From IMG/VR virus record IMGVR_UViG_3300037189_002516, positions 1-29,489 of that record: a stretch of 29,489 bases of DNA, one strand, 5' to 3'. The notes beneath the pieces were generated by a model. The model ran no database searches. It saw only the letters and a program-made list of their open reading frames with translations, and was not told the origin of the DNA. The position numbers were made by a program, and so were the translations under genes. Below are positions 16,291-23,113 of the stretch, piece by piece. Origin of the DNA: a virus. Within the stretch, counting starts at the first letter, position 1. Every line of letters begins with the position of its first letter.

Positions 16291-16957
16291 TTTAGACGAA
16301 TTTATCGTGATAGACGATGTAGTAAGTCCGCAGTTTCAGAAATTAATCGAAGAATGGTTGTTGTCTCCGGCTAGTACATGGTCTTTTGCACGTGATGTTG
16401 CCCTAGATGACAATGTTATCGATAATCTAAAACTAAACTCAAGACCCGGATTCAGCAAAACGCTGTTTAGCCTCAAGAGCGGAAAATCTAATGACCTGTA
16501 TCCTATGATTTTACCATTAGTTTTCGAAGCTAGCGCAAAAGCAGGACTGCATGTAGGAACTGTTTTGTTTTCTAGAAGTTTTATAACACTTCCAATTCCT
16601 GGCGATACCGGCAATACTTTTGACCATGTGCATGTTGATACACCCGATGAGCATATAGTTTGTCTATACTACGCAAATGATAGCGATGGCGATACTGTAT
16701 TTTTTGATTGGACTGTTCCTCAATTATTAGAAGACCCGGAAATACAGCAAGCTCTAGAAGCCTCGGGTCATAATTACAATGATCAGACATTGTTAGATCT
16801 ACTAGATAAACGTATTGCAAAGAGCGATTTTAAAGTAATAAAAAGAGTAACTCCTAAGAAAGGAAGAGCTGTATTCTTCAACGGTTTAAGATATCATTCG
16901 TCAACTAGATGCACAGCTGGATATCGTTTAATCGTTAATACTTGCTTCAGGCCATGA
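16283..16957 (+). CDS. 2OG-Fe(II) oxygenase (HxD), tandem paralogue B
   Basis: A 224-residue paralogue of the preceding gene: H117-V-D119 in DHVHVDTPDEHIVCLYYAND, SDGDTVFFD, PKKGRAVFFNGLRYHSST with distal H205, and R215 in YRLIVNT. The ligand set is complete. Relative to copy A there is an insertion of about 25 residues between the two halves of the beta-helix (after VFFDW, roughly 143-180), rich in D, E and Q, the loop that would line the substrate pocket. Overlap of eight bases with copy A and ATGA coupling with the next gene. Confidence 0.85.
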   Translation: MLNLDEFIVIDDVVSPQFQKLIEEWLLSPASTWSFARDVALDDNVIDNLKLNSRPGFSKTLFSLKSGKSNDLYPMILPLVFEASAKAGLHVGTVLFSRSFITLPIPGDTGNTFDHVHVDTPDEHIVCLYYANDSDGDTVFFDWTVPQLLEDPEIQQALEASGHNYNDQTLLDLLDKRIAKSDFKVIKRVTPKKGRAVFFNGLRYHSSTRCTAGYRLIVNTCFRP

Positions 16958-17514
16958 TTATGAAATATCAAGAACACACAACTAAATCAGGAAATAAGAT
17001 TAAAGTATGGGATGACTTGTATAGTTATTCTGAACGTGTTGCTATGCTAAGGGGAATCACCGAAAGTGATTTTAAGTTTCGTTCGACTTACGATAATGAA
17101 CTTGAAAATCAGGAAGGAACTTGGTCAGTATATTGTGATTTAAATCTAAATCTAACTACTATGCTACTTGTAGATAAAGTTCCTGAATTAAGGAAAGAAT
17201 TTGCAGGATATCATCCATTCAGGTCATGGGTAAATTCCTCGACTAAGGAAACAGATCATGCATTCCATCCAGATTCCGATGACCCTACATGCAAGAGCAT
17301 GTTATATTATGCAAATATCAAATGGGATCATCTAAATTGGGATGGTTATACTATCTGGAGGACTCCGAATCTAGATGATATAGAATTTGTTAGCGATTTT
17401 ATACCTGGAAGGATAGTTGTATTTGATAGCATAATTCCGCACAAAGCTTCTATCGCTAGTAAACGGGCACAACCATTTAGATTTACTATTAATACTATCT
17501 GGAAACCACTGTAA
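16954..17514 (+). CDS. 2OG-Fe(II) oxygenase-like protein (HxD)
   Basis: A 186-residue protein with H105-P-D107 in AFHPDSDD, a CKSMLYYANIKWDHLNWDG strand pair, DFIPGRIVVFDSIIPHKAS with distal H163, and R176 in FRFTINTIW. The layout is that of a 2OG/Fe(II) dioxygenase of the P4Hc kind. The ATG at 16954 overlaps the upstream stop as ATGA; a second ATG at 16960 is equally possible. It ends with TAATG overlapping the next gene. Substrate unknown. Confidence 0.8.
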   Translation: MIMKYQEHTTKSGNKIKVWDDLYSYSERVAMLRGITESDFKFRSTYDNELENQEGTWSVYCDLNLNLTTMLLVDKVPELRKEFAGYHPFRSWVNSSTKETDHAFHPDSDDPTCKSMLYYANIKWDHLNWDGYTIWRTPNLDDIEFVSDFIPGRIVVFDSIIPHKASIASKRAQPFRFTINTIWKPL

Positions 17515-18095
17515 TGTCTAGCGATATACAATGGGTTGGGTCTATTCCAATAGCCAGATCATTCTGGAAGGAATTCGATCAGCATAAGAATGCTATTGTA
17601 GATCTATGCCTACGGCAAGAAAAAACAAACGTTATAGAATCAAACATTGCAGTAGATTTAAAACAAAATATGTGGGAATCAAATTTTAATTTTTTGTCAC
17701 AGCCAAGTCTAACTGAACTTAATACATGGATGCATTCCGTAACTTCTGATTTTGTCAGTAATGTTAACAACAAATCCCACAGGATTGCAATAACAGAAAG
17801 CTGGGCTCATGTTACTAGACCTTCGGGATATCATGGACCGCACAGGCATCCGTGGTCAACCTGGAGTGGGATTTTTTATGTTTATGCAGACGATCCGTCA
17901 GTTGCCAACAACACATTCCTTAATCAATTCAATATGCCTGTGATTCCTGGGTATGAATTTTTCGAAGAAGAGATGCAGATAGAATTTAAAGCAGGGTCAC
18001 TCGTGATTTTCCCAAGTACAATGTTGCATTACGCAAAACCATACTTGGGAAATGATAAGAGAATAGTTATTAGTTTTAACAGTGTCTGTCTTTAA
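17514..18095 (+). CDS. Putative 2OG-Fe(II) oxygenase, PF13759 type (HxH)
   Basis: A 193-residue protein, the last of the plus-strand enzyme run. It has SWAHVTRPSGYHG (96-108), H110-R-H112, WSGIFYVYADD (117-127), AGSLVIFPSTMLHYAKP with H172, and R183 in DKRIVISFN. The strand after YVYADD lacks the usual SGxIxFxDP, being replaced by a longer loop (128-157). Its stop is directly beside the stop of the convergent tail gene, without any terminator between. Confidence 0.75.
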   Translation: MSSDIQWVGSIPIARSFWKEFDQHKNAIVDLCLRQEKTNVIESNIAVDLKQNMWESNFNFLSQPSLTELNTWMHSVTSDFVSNVNNKSHRIAITESWAHVTRPSGYHGPHRHPWSTWSGIFYVYADDPSVANNTFLNQFNMPVIPGYEFFEEEMQIEFKAGSLVIFPSTMLHYAKPYLGNDKRIVISFNSVCL

Positions 18096-18737
18096 TTAAA
18101 CAGCAAGTGTTTCGATACTTCCGTTTCCATCAACTGCGGATACAGTTGCTACACAGTTATAGCCAGTGCCTGTAAGATGTACAGTATCTCCAACTTTGTA
18201 ACCATGTCCTCCTACTGTAGCGATAACTTGATAAGTTCCTTGTGCATGACGTACTTTGAATACAGCGCTCGAACCGGATCCATTAGTTGTTCCAGATACT
18301 CCGGAAAATACTTCTGCGATAACACCATTTTCTCCGACCATCTGTACTCCGGTTGATGCTATCGGATCTGCCGGATCGTATGCTACTGGTTTAGGAATTC
18401 CTGTTTTAACTGCTTGTATAGCCTTAAACCATTCACCGTCGACTGAAATACCGCCAGTATCTCTGATTTCTTTCCATAGCATATCCATCTGATCACCTGC
18501 TGGAGGATATGCTCTCATGCGTTGCATGTTGAACGGTTCTACAGGATTTCCAAATTCATCCTTGGATGCACCGTGTGGATCCTCAAAGGTCAATTCTTGG
18601 GGATCATATAGGTAGTATGATTCAGTATCGTCAGGGCAATCTACCCAGTACAGATTATCATGCACTTCAAAATCTTCACCCATATTAACAACTTGGATTA
18701 CCCTAGAGTTGCCACTGTCAATTAATGCTCTTTTCAT
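18096..18737 (-). CDS. Tail-fibre-assembly-like protein
   Basis: A 213-residue protein. The segment at 77-116, with YPPAGDQMDMLWKEIRD, then GEWFKAIQAVKTGIPKP, follows the pattern P-x-x-x-Q-x-x-x-L-W...I-x-x-x-K-x-x-x-P-K-P seen in tail-fibre assembly and XkdW-like proteins of many phages. The N-terminal part (MKRALIDSGNSRVIQVV, NLYWVDCPDD) is also shared with small tail proteins of cyanophages. After residue 120 comes a further domain with GYKVGDTVHLTGTGYN, an Ig-like or beta-repeat of the kind found in marine phage fibres. Good ribosome binding site AAGGAATAA. It is the last gene of the minus-strand tail operon. Confidence 0.5.
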   Translation of the reverse strand: MKRALIDSGNSRVIQVVNMGEDFEVHDNLYWVDCPDDTESYYLYDPQELTFEDPHGASKDEFGNPVEPFNMQRMRAYPPAGDQMDMLWKEIRDTGGISVDGEWFKAIQAVKTGIPKPVAYDPADPIASTGVQMVGENGVIAEVFSGVSGTTNGSGSSAVFKVRHAQGTYQVIATVGGHGYKVGDTVHLTGTGYNCVATVSAVDGNGSIETLAV

Positions 18738-18747
18738 TTGTTATTCC

Positions 18748-19695
18748 TTATCTGTATTCATAAACGATTACAATTCCTTCACGGCCGCTTCTACCGCCTT
18801 GACCATTATGCCCTGGACTGATAGCAACGCCGCCTGTACCAGGTGCCGCAACCTGAGATTGGCTCCAGTCAGGTCTGTCTCCGATCATAGATCCGCCCCA
18901 ATATGTTCCGCCTCCGATGCCGCCAGAAGCACAACTTGGACTATACTGATCCATGTTATTATGGCTTCCGCCCATGCCACCGTATGTATTAATCTGTCCG
19001 CCTGATCCTATGCCGCCATGGCCGCCGCAATGCTGAGAATTGTTGCTAGAACCGTATCCACCTGTAGCACTTGCATAGCCGCCAAAACTACTGGTTCCGC
19101 CTTGACCACTGAATCCAAAATAAACTCCGCCTGCTCCACCACCGCCTACTGTTACTGAAACTGTAGTGATACCCGTAGCATCGATTACTCTTTCACAGAA
19201 TCCACCACCGCCACCACATTCGGAATATGCTCTTGCTCCGCCACCGCCGCCGGTAACTAGCACATGTATAGTGCTTACATCCGGGCCGCTTTTTGTATAT
19301 GTATAAGTTCCTGCAGAAGTATAAGTGTATATACCTTTTAATCGTGTTTTTAGAGAGTCATCTGCAATAAATTTAGAACCGCCTGATGACATTAATTTAG
19401 TACCTGCGCCGGTAGATGCTCCAATTTCAGTTATTGCATTGCCACCGATAGTTGCAGTTCCTACAGTAGCAGTAGTGTTAGTCCAGTTTGTTACTGATAT
19501 AGTGCCACCTGTGATAGAAACGTTGTTGCTATCTTGGTTTGCAATAGTACCTAAGACTTTAACAGGATTATTTGATGCATTTCCAACCCATGCTTTCTTA
19601 TCTGCAATGTTAACCGCTAGCTCACCAGGATCTAGACTACCGTTTGCAGGAACGTTTGATGTTGTAACTGAATTTTTAAATCTAATTTTTGGCAT
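18748..19695 (-). CDS. Glycine-rich tail-tip adhesin, paralogue 1
   Basis: A 315-residue protein with three parts: an N-terminal fibre-attachment repeat (MPKIRFKNS with DPGELAVNIADKKAWVGN, residues 1-41), a linker with INSIG-like beta repeats up to about residue 120, and a C-terminal half of glycine-rich runs (GGGGGGARAY, GGGGGF, GGGGAGGVYFGFSGQGG, GGHGGIGSGG) that ends REGIVIVYEYR. Such runs suggest a stack of polyglycine-II helices, the fold known for the gp38 adhesin of the T4-like phage S16, which binds the host receptor through loops between glycine strands. No ribosome binding site is evident; it starts right after the upstream stop. Role as receptor binder is inferred. Confidence 0.6.
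   Translation of the reverse strand: MPKIRFKNSVTTSNVPANGSLDPGELAVNIADKKAWVGNASNNPVKVLGTIANQDSNNVSITGGTISVTNWTNTTATVGTATIGGNAITEIGASTGAGTKLMSSGGSKFIADDSLKTRLKGIYTYTSAGTYTYTKSGPDVSTIHVLVTGGGGGARAYSECGGGGGFCERVIDATGITTVSVTVGGGGAGGVYFGFSGQGGTSSFGGYASATGGYGSSNNSQHCGGHGGIGSGGQINTYGGMGGSHNNMDQYSPSCASGGIGGGTYWGGSMIGDRPDWSQSQVAAPGTGGVAISPGHNGQGGRSGREGIVIVYEYR
19145..19184 (-). repeat. 40-bp near-identical copy shared by adhesins 1 and 3
   Basis: This stretch in adhesin 1 is identical to 21606-21645 in adhesin 3 except for one base (C against T). It codes for the ATGITTVSVTVGG strand just before the glycine-rich tip. Such similarity at DNA level points to recent duplication or gene conversion. Confidence 0.8.
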
Positions 19696-19696
19696 G

Positions 19697-21199
19697 TTAT
19701 TTGTACTCGTAAACTAGGCAAATTCCGGTATAACCATCTGAACCGTTATGGTTTCCTGCACCACCCGGACCGCCGCCACCCGGGGCTGCGACTGGGTTAA
19801 ATCCGTGGCTTCCATGTCGACCTTGTCCTCCGCCACCAAAGAAACTTGCGCCACCTTGGCCAGAACCACCAGAGCCTTGGTTGTTATAGTTTCCTAGATG
19901 TCCGCCGCCACCACCACCATATAGATTAAATTGTCCGCCGGAACCTACTCCACCGTGTCCGCCTGCGTGACTGCGGTTCTGATTAGCACCGTAGCCGCCA
20001 GTGGCTGAACAGTATGATCCAAAAGATGTTGTACCGCCTTGGCTTCCAAATCCAAAATAGTAACCGCCACCAGTTCCGCTACCCACTGTGACACTCACTG
20101 TCGATATCTGTGAAGCGTCGATCCATCGTTCGCAGAATCCGCCAGCGCCTCCTGATTCGTGGTAGCCTCGGCCGCCGCCGCCACCTCCAACACAGATAAC
20201 TCGGATCATTCTTACATCCGAACCGCTCTTGGTGTATGTGTTGTTACCAGTGTAACTGTAGAGATTCTTTAATGTTCCGGTAAAGTTGCTGTCGATATAT
20301 GATTTTACAGCGTTTTCTGTCGCTAATTGTGCAAAATCAGTTGATAAGCTGGTACTAGTCGTTACACTAGTCACTGGGGTATTACCACCGCGTATCCATA
20401 ATTTCACATGGCTGATATAGAATGCTTCGTCTGAAGCATCTTGGTTTAGATCTGTGTGATGCTTGACCTGTATAGTAGATGCAGTGTGGCTGGTCCAATC
20501 TGTGGTTACTTGGAGATAACCGTCGTATAACTGATCTCGACCTTGTGGGTTATCAGTGCTTGGGTTTCCGTTCCAAGGAGCATAGGAATAATATTTGTTA
20601 CCCCACCACGATAGTGTAGTATTGTTATAACTGGTTAGATTGCTAGGTGGAGCACTGTTAACCTTGGTCCAACTGGCCATCTGCACATAACTGGCTGCAT
20701 CGTTAGTCACGTACACTTGGTTAGCTTCGTTGTCCCATGAATCCACATGGTGTATATAACATTCATATTTTATCTGGGTGTGGGCCGGAATGCCTGATAG
20801 CGATAGGATATAATCTCTAGGGCCAGCAGTCCAACCGTGTATGTAACAGTTGCCAAGACCTGCACAATCTGTCATATTGTAATATGTGGCATCGTTCCAG
20901 TTGCCGATAGTTGCACGGCAATCAGCATCTTCGTTGTACCATATACGCTCACCTGCATTTAAGGTCAAACTAGTAAAATTAGCGTTGGTCGCTGTGTTAG
21001 TGGCGCCGCTTACAGATCCGCCAGTGATGCTAACACTGTTACTTTCTTGTCCAGCGACAGTTCCGATGATCTTAACCGGATTTCCGGAAGCATCACCTAT
21101 GTTTACATTGTTATTTGTCGTAGTAACAGCAAGCTCTCCGCGGTTTAATGAACCTGCGCCGGGAGTTGTTGTTCCTGTTTTAAGTCTAATTACTGGCAT
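19697..21199 (-). CDS. Glycine-rich tail-tip adhesin, paralogue 2, with inserted domain
   Basis: A 500-residue paralogue of the flanking genes: same N-terminal repeat (LNRGELAVTTTNNNVNIGD), and same glycine-rich C-terminal module from about residue 337, ending GICLVYEYK. Between them, residues 82-275 form an extra domain of about 190 residues rich in W and Y (ERIWYNEDADC, DSWDNEANQVYVTND, LSWWGNKYYSYAPWNG, EAFYISHVKLWIRGG), likely a beta-sandwich of a carbohydrate-binding type. A segment DFAQLATENAVKSYIDS (288-304) is the helix common in phage fibres before the tip. Weak ribosome binding site AGG. Confidence 0.6.
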   Translation of the reverse strand: MPVIRLKTGTTTPGAGSLNRGELAVTTTNNNVNIGDASGNPVKIIGTVAGQESNSVSITGGSVSGATNTATNANFTSLTLNAGERIWYNEDADCRATIGNWNDATYYNMTDCAGLGNCYIHGWTAGPRDYILSLSGIPAHTQIKYECYIHHVDSWDNEANQVYVTNDAASYVQMASWTKVNSAPPSNLTSYNNTTLSWWGNKYYSYAPWNGNPSTDNPQGRDQLYDGYLQVTTDWTSHTASTIQVKHHTDLNQDASDEAFYISHVKLWIRGGNTPVTSVTTSTSLSTDFAQLATENAVKSYIDSNFTGTLKNLYSYTGNNTYTKSGSDVRMIRVICVGGGGGGRGYHESGGAGGFCERWIDASQISTVSVTVGSGTGGGYYFGFGSQGGTTSFGSYCSATGGYGANQNRSHAGGHGGVGSGGQFNLYGGGGGGHLGNYNNQGSGGSGQGGASFFGGGGQGRHGSHGFNPVAAPGGGGPGGAGNHNGSDGYTGICLVYEYK

Positions 21200-21205
21200 G
21201 TCATG

Positions 21206-22147
21206 TTACCTATATTCATATACTACACAAATTCCGTACATTCCATCGTATCCAGCAGAAAAACTACCGTTTCCATAGAAGTTATGACCACCTCCACCTG
21301 AACCTGGTGCCGCAACGTTCTGCGCAAATCGTTCAGTGTAGTGAGATCCTGCGTTTCCGCCGCCAAAGAAGCTCTGCCCGCCGTGTCCAGGATTATGATG
21401 GCTCGAACTGTGTGCATTCTGATGCCCTGATCCGCCGCCGCCATGTGTATTAACGTTTCCGCCATATCCTACGCCGCCGTGGCCACCGCAATGTTGATAG
21501 TTGGCATTTGCGCCAGATCCACCACCTGCAGAGCAATATCCACCAAAGCTAGTGGTGTTGCCGCCGCCACTGAATCCAAAATATTGGCCACCACCACCGC
21601 CACCACCTACTGTTACTGAAACTGTAGTGATACCTGTAGCATCGAGCACTAGTTCCGACATGCCGCCTGCACCGCCGGCTTCTCCGTAGCCGCGACCGCC
21701 GCCGCCTGCTCCAACACAGATGACTTTCAGACGTATCACATCAGTTCCGCTTTTAGTATAAGTTCCTGAACTGGTAAATGTGATGATGTTTTTTAGGCCG
21801 CCTTTCTTACTGGAGATATAACTGGCCACAGCATTTTGATTTGGTACTAGGTTGTTGCTAGCGCCCAATGATGTGCTAGTTGAAACACCTGTTATCGTCT
21901 GGCCGCTGTTCAACTGCAAATTAGATGTAGCTACTGTTCCACTTGTGATAGGCGTTGCACTAATAGATCCTCCAGTGATACTGACAGCATTGCTGTCCTG
22001 ACTGGCTAAAGATCCTCCGATTGTTTGTACACCGCCGTTACCAAGATATAACTTTGCATCGGCGATATTTACGGCTAGTTCGCCTGTTGCAAGAGAACTA
22101 GGAACAGAGCTTGCAGTTGTGGATCTTTTTAATCTAATTTTTGGCAT
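21206..22147 (-). CDS. Glycine-rich tail-tip adhesin, paralogue 3
   Basis: A 313-residue paralogue with the N-terminal repeat MPKIRLKRSTT and LATGELAVNIADAKLYLGN, the fibre helix LVPNQNAVASYISSK (about 102-116), and a glycine-rich C-terminal module starting with VICVGAGGGGRGYGEAGGAGG and ending GICVVYEYR. Histidines (GGHGGVGYGG, GSGHQNAHSSSHHNPGHGG) are frequent in its most variable part. Ribosome binding site TGGAGA lies six bases before the ATG. Role as receptor binder is inferred from the resemblance to polyglycine adhesins. Confidence 0.6.
   Translation of the reverse strand: MPKIRLKRSTTASSVPSSLATGELAVNIADAKLYLGNGGVQTIGGSLASQDSNAVSITGGSISATPITSGTVATSNLQLNSGQTITGVSTSTSLGASNNLVPNQNAVASYISSKKGGLKNIITFTSSGTYTKSGTDVIRLKVICVGAGGGGRGYGEAGGAGGMSELVLDATGITTVSVTVGGGGGGGQYFGFSGGGNTTSFGGYCSAGGGSGANANYQHCGGHGGVGYGGNVNTHGGGGSGHQNAHSSSHHNPGHGGQSFFGGGNAGSHYTERFAQNVAAPGSGGGGHNFYGNGSFSAGYDGMYGICVVYEYR
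21606..21645 (-). repeat. 40-bp near-identical copy (partner of 19145-19184)
   Basis: Second copy of the shared segment, in adhesin 3; one mismatch with the first. The corresponding region of adhesin 2 codes for a similar protein segment but with more base differences. Confidence 0.8.
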
Positions 22148-22176
22148 TCTGTCTCCAATGTCTTCTTATACTTGCT

Positions 22177-22719
22177 TTAGAATGTTCCACCGTCGATGTA
22201 ACCAGTTCCGCCCATGCTAGTGTTCAGTGTTAATTGAGTAAATGTAGCAGTGGCGGCAGTGGCGGCTCCAATAACAACATTATCTAATGACCCAGCTATA
22301 GTTGCTGGAGCAATAGTTAATCCGCCTGTTGGACTGATTGTCACAGGCTGTGCCGGACTTAGTGTAACTGCTGAATTTACGTTTGCTATGATAGGATTTC
22401 CGTGATTCAAAGATAAAACATAATTAGTACCGTTAGAAACGACTGAAATAAAAGCATTAGGAACCACTGAATATGTAGCACCTGTCTGGGTCGCTAGACT
22501 TGAACCGATAAAATATCCACTTGGTGTCGATAATGTCACGCTAGCCGTACCTTTGTTGTAAAAGTTCTGCATAGAACCTGGTGAACTTGCAGGATCACCT
22601 AATGTTAACGTAAAAGTGCTACTGCTGTTGAATTCAGTCAGCGCCGCGTTGCTAGGAGCGGCCGCACTAGTTGTCGTTGTAGCAGTTGTTGTTAAAGGTA
22701 TCGAACTATATCGTGCCAT
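22177..22719 (-). CDS. Putative phage structural (fibre) protein, 180 residues
   Basis: A low-complexity, Ser/Thr/Ala-rich protein of marine-phage fibre type. It contains SSTFTLTLGDPASSPGS, a TFTQLTLNTSMGGTGYIDGGTF C terminus and several beta-strand repeats (VTLSPAQPVTISPTGGLTIAP). No signal peptide or catalytic motif is visible. It lies between the giant fibre and the adhesins, so it is probably a small virion component or the shaft base of a fibre. Weak ribosome binding site AGAGAG. Function not recognised. Confidence 0.55.
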   Translation of the reverse strand: MARYSSIPLTTTATTTTSAAAPSNAALTEFNSSSTFTLTLGDPASSPGSMQNFYNKGTASVTLSTPSGYFIGSSLATQTGATYSVVPNAFISVVSNGTNYVLSLNHGNPIIANVNSAVTLSPAQPVTISPTGGLTIAPATIAGSLDNVVIGAATAATATFTQLTLNTSMGGTGYIDGGTF

Positions 22720-22744
22720 AATATCTCTCTTTTTAGTTAGTTAC

Positions 22745-22754
22745 TATATTTAGC
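22745..22754 (-). promoter_or_regulatory. Possible weak late promoter upstream of the 180-residue protein
   Basis: Minus strand GCTAAATA matches the T4 late element TATAAATA in six of eight positions and sits in a 37-base gap, 26 bases before the ATG at 22719. Leader would include the AGAGAG ribosome binding site. Low confidence. Confidence 0.25.
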
Positions 22755-22756
22755 TA

Positions 22757-23092
22757 TTAGCTAAGGCTAGTTTCAATGCCATATACGTTGACATTAACCG
22801 TAGCTGGTGAGCAATTAACCCAGATGTAAGGGGCATTGCTCGAGCTAGCTACTAGCCCTGTTCTTTCAAAAACACCTCCGTTGGCTGCGACGCTAGTAGC
22901 GAATTCGATGAATTCGCTAGATGTTGGTGCGCTACCAGATGTGCTGACTGCTAGTTTTATTGTTGCTGGAGCTCCTCCAGTGTTGGTAAAACTCACGTTA
23001 AACACAGAATAGTAGCCAGTCTGTACGGTATATGTTAGCTGGTTACCAGTGCTGGGTGTTCCTGAGTATAATCTTCCTGTATTTGATGCCAT
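22757..23092 (-). CDS. Small putative phage structural protein, 111 residues
   Basis: A 111-residue protein with the start MASNTGRLYSGTPST, beta-strand repeats (YSVFNVSFTNTGGAPATIKLAV) and the end NVNVYGIETSLS. Proteins of this size and pattern occur beside fibre genes in T4-like marine phages; it looks like a single immunoglobulin-like or jelly-roll domain. Ribosome binding site TTGGAGA lies eight bases before the ATG. No enzyme motif. Function not recognised. Confidence 0.6.
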   Translation of the reverse strand: MASNTGRLYSGTPSTGNQLTYTVQTGYYSVFNVSFTNTGGAPATIKLAVSTSGSAPTSSEFIEFATSVAANGGVFERTGLVASSSNAPYIWVNCSPATVNVNVYGIETSLS

Positions 23093-23113
23093 TTTATTTC
23101 TCCAATTTTATTT

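Noticed and set aside
18085-18105. Bidirectional terminator at the convergent junction
   Set aside because: Only a loop-less AT palindrome with an imperfect CTGT/ACAG extension is present; no GC stem with a U-tract.
21501-21689. Proline-rich plus-strand frame opposite the glycine-rich adhesin
   Set aside because: Poly-proline is simply the complement of GGN glycine codons on the minus strand.
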